Below are positions 61,950-64,000 of a DNA stretch of 64,000 nucleotides, in pieces. Positions within the stretch are counted from its first letter, which is position 1, and each line of letters starts with the position of its first letter. The notes under the pieces are model-generated. The model did not search any database, was not told the DNA's origin, and worked only from the letters and a program-made list of their open reading frames with translations. The stretch spans positions 1 through 64,000 of the forward strand of contig JAAENN010000182.1 of NCBI GenBank assembly GCA_024224295.1, read 5' to 3'. A program made the position numbers and the translations under genes. The stretch is from Shimia sp. Lineage in GTDB: Bacteria > Pseudomonadota > Alphaproteobacteria > Rhodobacterales > Rhodobacteraceae.

Positions 61950-61964
61950 AAATCGTCACGATTT
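61950..61964. promoter_or_regulatory. 15-bp palindrome upstream of etfB
   Basis: AAATCGT and ACGATTT flank a central C, about 100 bases before the etfB start. A second imperfect inverted repeat (GTTACGTAA and TTTACGTCAAC, about 62036-62061) lies further upstream. The 247-base gap 61849-62095 holds no gene. A fatty-acid- or redox-responsive regulator site is possible but unproven. Confidence 0.45.
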
Positions 61965-62095
61965 GGCGCAACGACGTCGCGTACATGCGTTTTCACGCCA
62001 CGTTTTTTGCAAGAATGTTTCCGCGGCGCAGAAAAGTTACGTAAGGGGAATTTACGTCAACTGTTTTGTTGGCGCTAACGGTCTCACTCAACCAT

Positions 62096-62668
62096 TTATC
62101 GATTCGCGCCAGGAATCCACAGAACGTCGGAACGGCCTTCATCGTTGGAAATACGGGCCGCCACAAAGAACCAGTCGCTGAGGCGATTGAGGTAAGTCAC
62201 CGCGTCGGCATTGATGTCTTCGGATTGTGATAATTCAACGGACAACCGCTCTGCACGCCGGGCAACCGTGCGGCACACATGCAGTTGGGCAGCAAGTGCA
62301 GAGCCGCCGGGCAGGATGAAGCTGCGAAGGGGCTCTAGCTGTGCGTTCATAACGTCAATTTCACTTTCAAGACGGGAGATTTGGCTCGCGACAACACGCA
62401 GTGGCGGGTACTCGGCTTCGGCATCTTTTGCCATACCCGGGCGACATAGGTCCGCGCCCAAATCAAAAAGATCATTTTGAATGCGGGCGAGCGCCGTGTC
62501 CATTTCATCTACCGCATGCAGGCGGGCGACGCCTAGGAAGGCGTTGAGCTCGTCTGTGGTGCCATAAGCCGCTACGCGGGCGTCATGTTTGACGACTCTG
62601 TCACCGTTGCCCAAAGCCGTGGTGCCTTTGTCGCCGGTTCGTGTGTAGATCTTATTTAGAACAACCAT
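62096..62668 (-). CDS. pduO: Cob(I)yrinic acid a,c-diamide adenosyltransferase, PduO type
   Basis: The 190-residue protein starts at ATG 62668 with GGAGG upstream. PduO features are KIYTRTGDKGTTALGNGDRV (ATP site, residues 5-24), AYGTTDELNAFLG, FILPGGSALAAQLHVCRTVARRAER and YLNRLSDWFFVAAR. It makes adenosylcobalamin from cob(I)alamin and ATP. Its start follows the stop of the small membrane protein gene after 4 bases. Confidence 0.94.
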   Translation of the reverse strand: MVVLNKIYTRTGDKGTTALGNGDRVVKHDARVAAYGTTDELNAFLGVARLHAVDEMDTALARIQNDLFDLGADLCRPGMAKDAEAEYPPLRVVASQISRLESEIDVMNAQLEPLRSFILPGGSALAAQLHVCRTVARRAERLSVELSQSEDINADAVTYLNRLSDWFFVAARISNDEGRSDVLWIPGANR

Positions 62669-62672
62669 GTGC

Positions 62673-62876
62673 TCAGCCTCCGCTGCGTAGCCAAACAAAA
62701 CCGACGATCAAAACGACTGCCACAAACTGCGCAAGCAGTCGCAGTCGCATAATTTTGTTGGCGTACTTTTTGTTAAACTCGCCACCTTTGGCAAATCCTC
62801 CAATGCCAACCAAAAGGATGAACAGGACGACTAAGCAGGTGACTGCGATTAGCCAAAAGAGGGGGTCATTTGCCAT
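62673..62876 (-). CDS. Small twin-transmembrane protein, HIG1-like
   Basis: The 67-residue protein starts at ATG 62876, with GGAG upstream. It has two membrane helices (about 8-28 and 46-63) separated by a charged loop. The stretch KYANKIMRLRLLAQ resembles the conserved loop-helix of hypoxia-induced-gene-1 (HIG1) domains, which bind respiratory complexes. It is 4 bases upstream of pduO and co-transcribed with it. Confidence 0.75.
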   Translation of the reverse strand: MANDPLFWLIAVTCLVVLFILLVGIGGFAKGGEFNKKYANKIMRLRLLAQFVAVVLIVGFVWLRSGG

Positions 62877-62955
62877 TGGGGTCTCCATGTTCAGCAGTGG
62901 TACAAGTGTAGCGAGTCCCTACTCAAAACTGAACCACCTCTGACACTACGTCGCA

Positions 62956-63789
62956 TCAGGCTTTGGCGATCACCCAGTCAAGCAAAGAAGTAGGCAATAG
63001 GCGCCGGAACACATTCATCATGTGAGCAGGCGTGGTGACCCGGTAGCGTGCTCGAGGACGGTTGGCTTCCAAGGCGTGGATCAGTTTGTTGCAAACTGCC
63101 TCCGCTGGGAGTTCAAAAGGATCGAGGCCTTCCTGCTTTGCGGTAAAGCGTTTGACCAAGCCGTTCCTGTAGTCCTCCGCAAAGGCGGAGTTTTCCCAAT
63201 CGATCCACTCAAAGAATTGCGCGGCGTTGTTCTTGCGCATGTCGGATGTGATTGGACCTGGTTCAACTAGGCTCACATGAATTGGGGTGTCGCGAAGCTC
63301 AATGCGCATACTATCCGTGAGCCCTTCGAGAGCGTGCTTGCTGGCCACATACGCGCCACGGTAGCGCATTGAGACATAGCCCAAAACTGAGGAGTTCTGT
63401 ACAATCCGTCCATATCCTTGAGCGCGCATGACCGGTATCACTTGTCGAGTGAGGTCGTGCCAGCCGATCACGTTGCTTTCCATAAGGTCTCGCAAGCCAG
63501 CGGCAGGCAGGTCTTCTATGGCACCGGGCATGCCGCGCGCCCCGTTGTTGAAGAGCGCATCTAAAGTGCCACCAGTGGCCGCCAAAACCTCTTGCAAGCC
63601 TGAGCGGATGCTTTCAGCGTCGCGTAACTCTATGCGAGGGCTGTCAAAGCCCTCCGCATTTAAGCGTTTGCAGTCGTCGGGATTACGGCAAGAAGCAAAC
63701 ACACGCCAGCCACGGGCGCGCAAGTTGCGCGCTGCTGCAAGACCAATTCCGGACGAACAGCCGGTGATCAAGATGGATTTCTGTGACAT
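62956..63789 (-). CDS. Short-chain dehydrogenase/reductase
   Basis: This 277-residue classical SDR has the cofactor motif TGCSSGIG (residues 9-16), the NNGARG variant of the NNAG motif, catalytic Ser in NSSVLG, and the YVASK pair (Tyr and Lys) at about residues 147-151. The substrate cannot be inferred. It is transcribed toward the HIG1-like gene, with 79 bases between them. Confidence 0.92.
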   Translation of the reverse strand: MSQKSILITGCSSGIGLAAARNLRARGWRVFASCRNPDDCKRLNAEGFDSPRIELRDAESIRSGLQEVLAATGGTLDALFNNGARGMPGAIEDLPAAGLRDLMESNVIGWHDLTRQVIPVMRAQGYGRIVQNSSVLGYVSMRYRGAYVASKHALEGLTDSMRIELRDTPIHVSLVEPGPITSDMRKNNAAQFFEWIDWENSAFAEDYRNGLVKRFTAKQEGLDPFELPAEAVCNKLIHALEANRPRARYRVTTPAHMMNVFRRLLPTSLLDWVIAKA

Positions 63790-63834
63790 CGAAGCCCCGT
63801 CGCGAAAAGAGTTTTCCGCAACTTAAGGGCTCGG

Positions 63835-64000
63835 TCAGTTAGACGCCACAAGCATTTTGCTTGCCATCCACCCGATTCGACCTGTGTCGCTGTCCTTGAG
63901 CTTGACCCAGCCGGATCCATTCTCGCGCAACACTTCCACTTCGCGATCTCGCGGCAGCACCATTAGCACAGCATAAGATGTGCCAGGACCGCCTCGCATG
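63835..64000 (-). CDS. SH3-domain (bacterial SH3_3) protein, C-terminal part, cut by window edge
   Basis: The minus-strand frame enters at the window edge and stops with TGA at 63837-63835. The 54 visible residues match the bacterial SH3 repeat: MRGGPGTSYAVLMVLPRDRE, then GWVKLKDSDTGRIGWMASKML. The N-terminal part, probably with a signal peptide, lies beyond the window. Such domains bind envelope polymers. It is 45 bases upstream of the SDR gene on the same strand. Confidence 0.83.
   Translation of the reverse strand, partial: MRGGPGTSYAVLMVLPRDREVEVLRENGSGWVKLKDSDTGRIGWMASKMLVASN

Noticed and set aside
1-64000. CRISPR array, prophage, rRNA genes or riboswitch
   Set aside because: No regularly spaced repeats, phage structural genes, rRNA or recognisable riboswitch folds were seen on reading both strands.

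Overview
The window looks like chromosomal DNA of a Roseobacter-group alphaproteobacterium (Rhodobacteraceae). Pointers are the order pckA / chvI-chvG-hprK-rapZ-PTS EIIA-HPr, the hisS-hisZ-hisG cluster with an alphaproteobacterial-type HisRS, a TRAP transporter, a fused indolepyruvate oxidoreductase, and several families typical of this group (GT14/DUF5928 glycosyltransferase, DUF6473, DUF2218). Gene density is high, with translationally coupled operons. The left edge cuts through the last codons of an IS3-family transposase. The right edge cuts a bacterial SH3-domain gene.

Region 1 (about 0.1-19.7 kb) is an iron and heme acquisition island. It holds two paralogous TonB-dependent receptors (371-2323 and 11037-13007), a MarR regulator, a DUF2218 protein, a FatB/YclQ-type siderophore ABC transporter (3327-6863), a dedicated exbB-exbD-exbD-tonB operon (9735-6870, minus strand) and an AraC regulator. 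A heme module follows: hemP, hmuR and hmuSTUV. One of the two ExbD proteins has Asn at the position of the conserved proton-carrying Asp.

Region 2 (19.7-29.3 kb) is the most interesting part. A sugar-phosphate-type (AfuABC-like) ABC importer is translationally coupled to a cytoplasmic histidine phosphatase. It lies directly downstream of a PgtCBA-like sensing system (periplasmic binding protein, sensor kinase, response regulator). The response regulator has lost the GAFTGA loop of its AAA+ domain. Palindromic sites sit between the regulator gene and the importer operon. The inferred function is sensing, import and dephosphorylation of a phosphorylated organic compound such as phosphoglycerate or a sugar phosphate.

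Region 3 (29.4-37.2 kb) is a probable 5-oxoproline (pyroglutamate) module. It has a TRAP transporter, a divergent fused 5-oxoprolinase, pyroglutamyl peptidase I and a 27-bp palindromic operator in the shared promoter region.

Region 4 (37.2-39.8 kb) holds a divergent pair of surface-glycan genes: a GT14/DUF5928 glycosyltransferase and a PAPS-dependent carbohydrate sulfotransferase.

Region 5 (39.9-64 kb) is mostly housekeeping: hisS-hisZ-hisG, tex, aroQ, an Lrp regulator with a fused indolepyruvate ferredoxin oxidoreductase, tRNA-Met(CAT), pckA and the chvIG/regulatory-PTS operon ending in an acyltransferase. It continues with a 3-hydroxyacyl-CoA dehydrogenase, a DUF6473 gene, etfB-etfA, a HIG1-like small membrane protein with a PduO-type cobalamin adenosyltransferase, an SDR oxidoreductase and the SH3 fragment. 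All functions come from reading the sequence; no searches were run.
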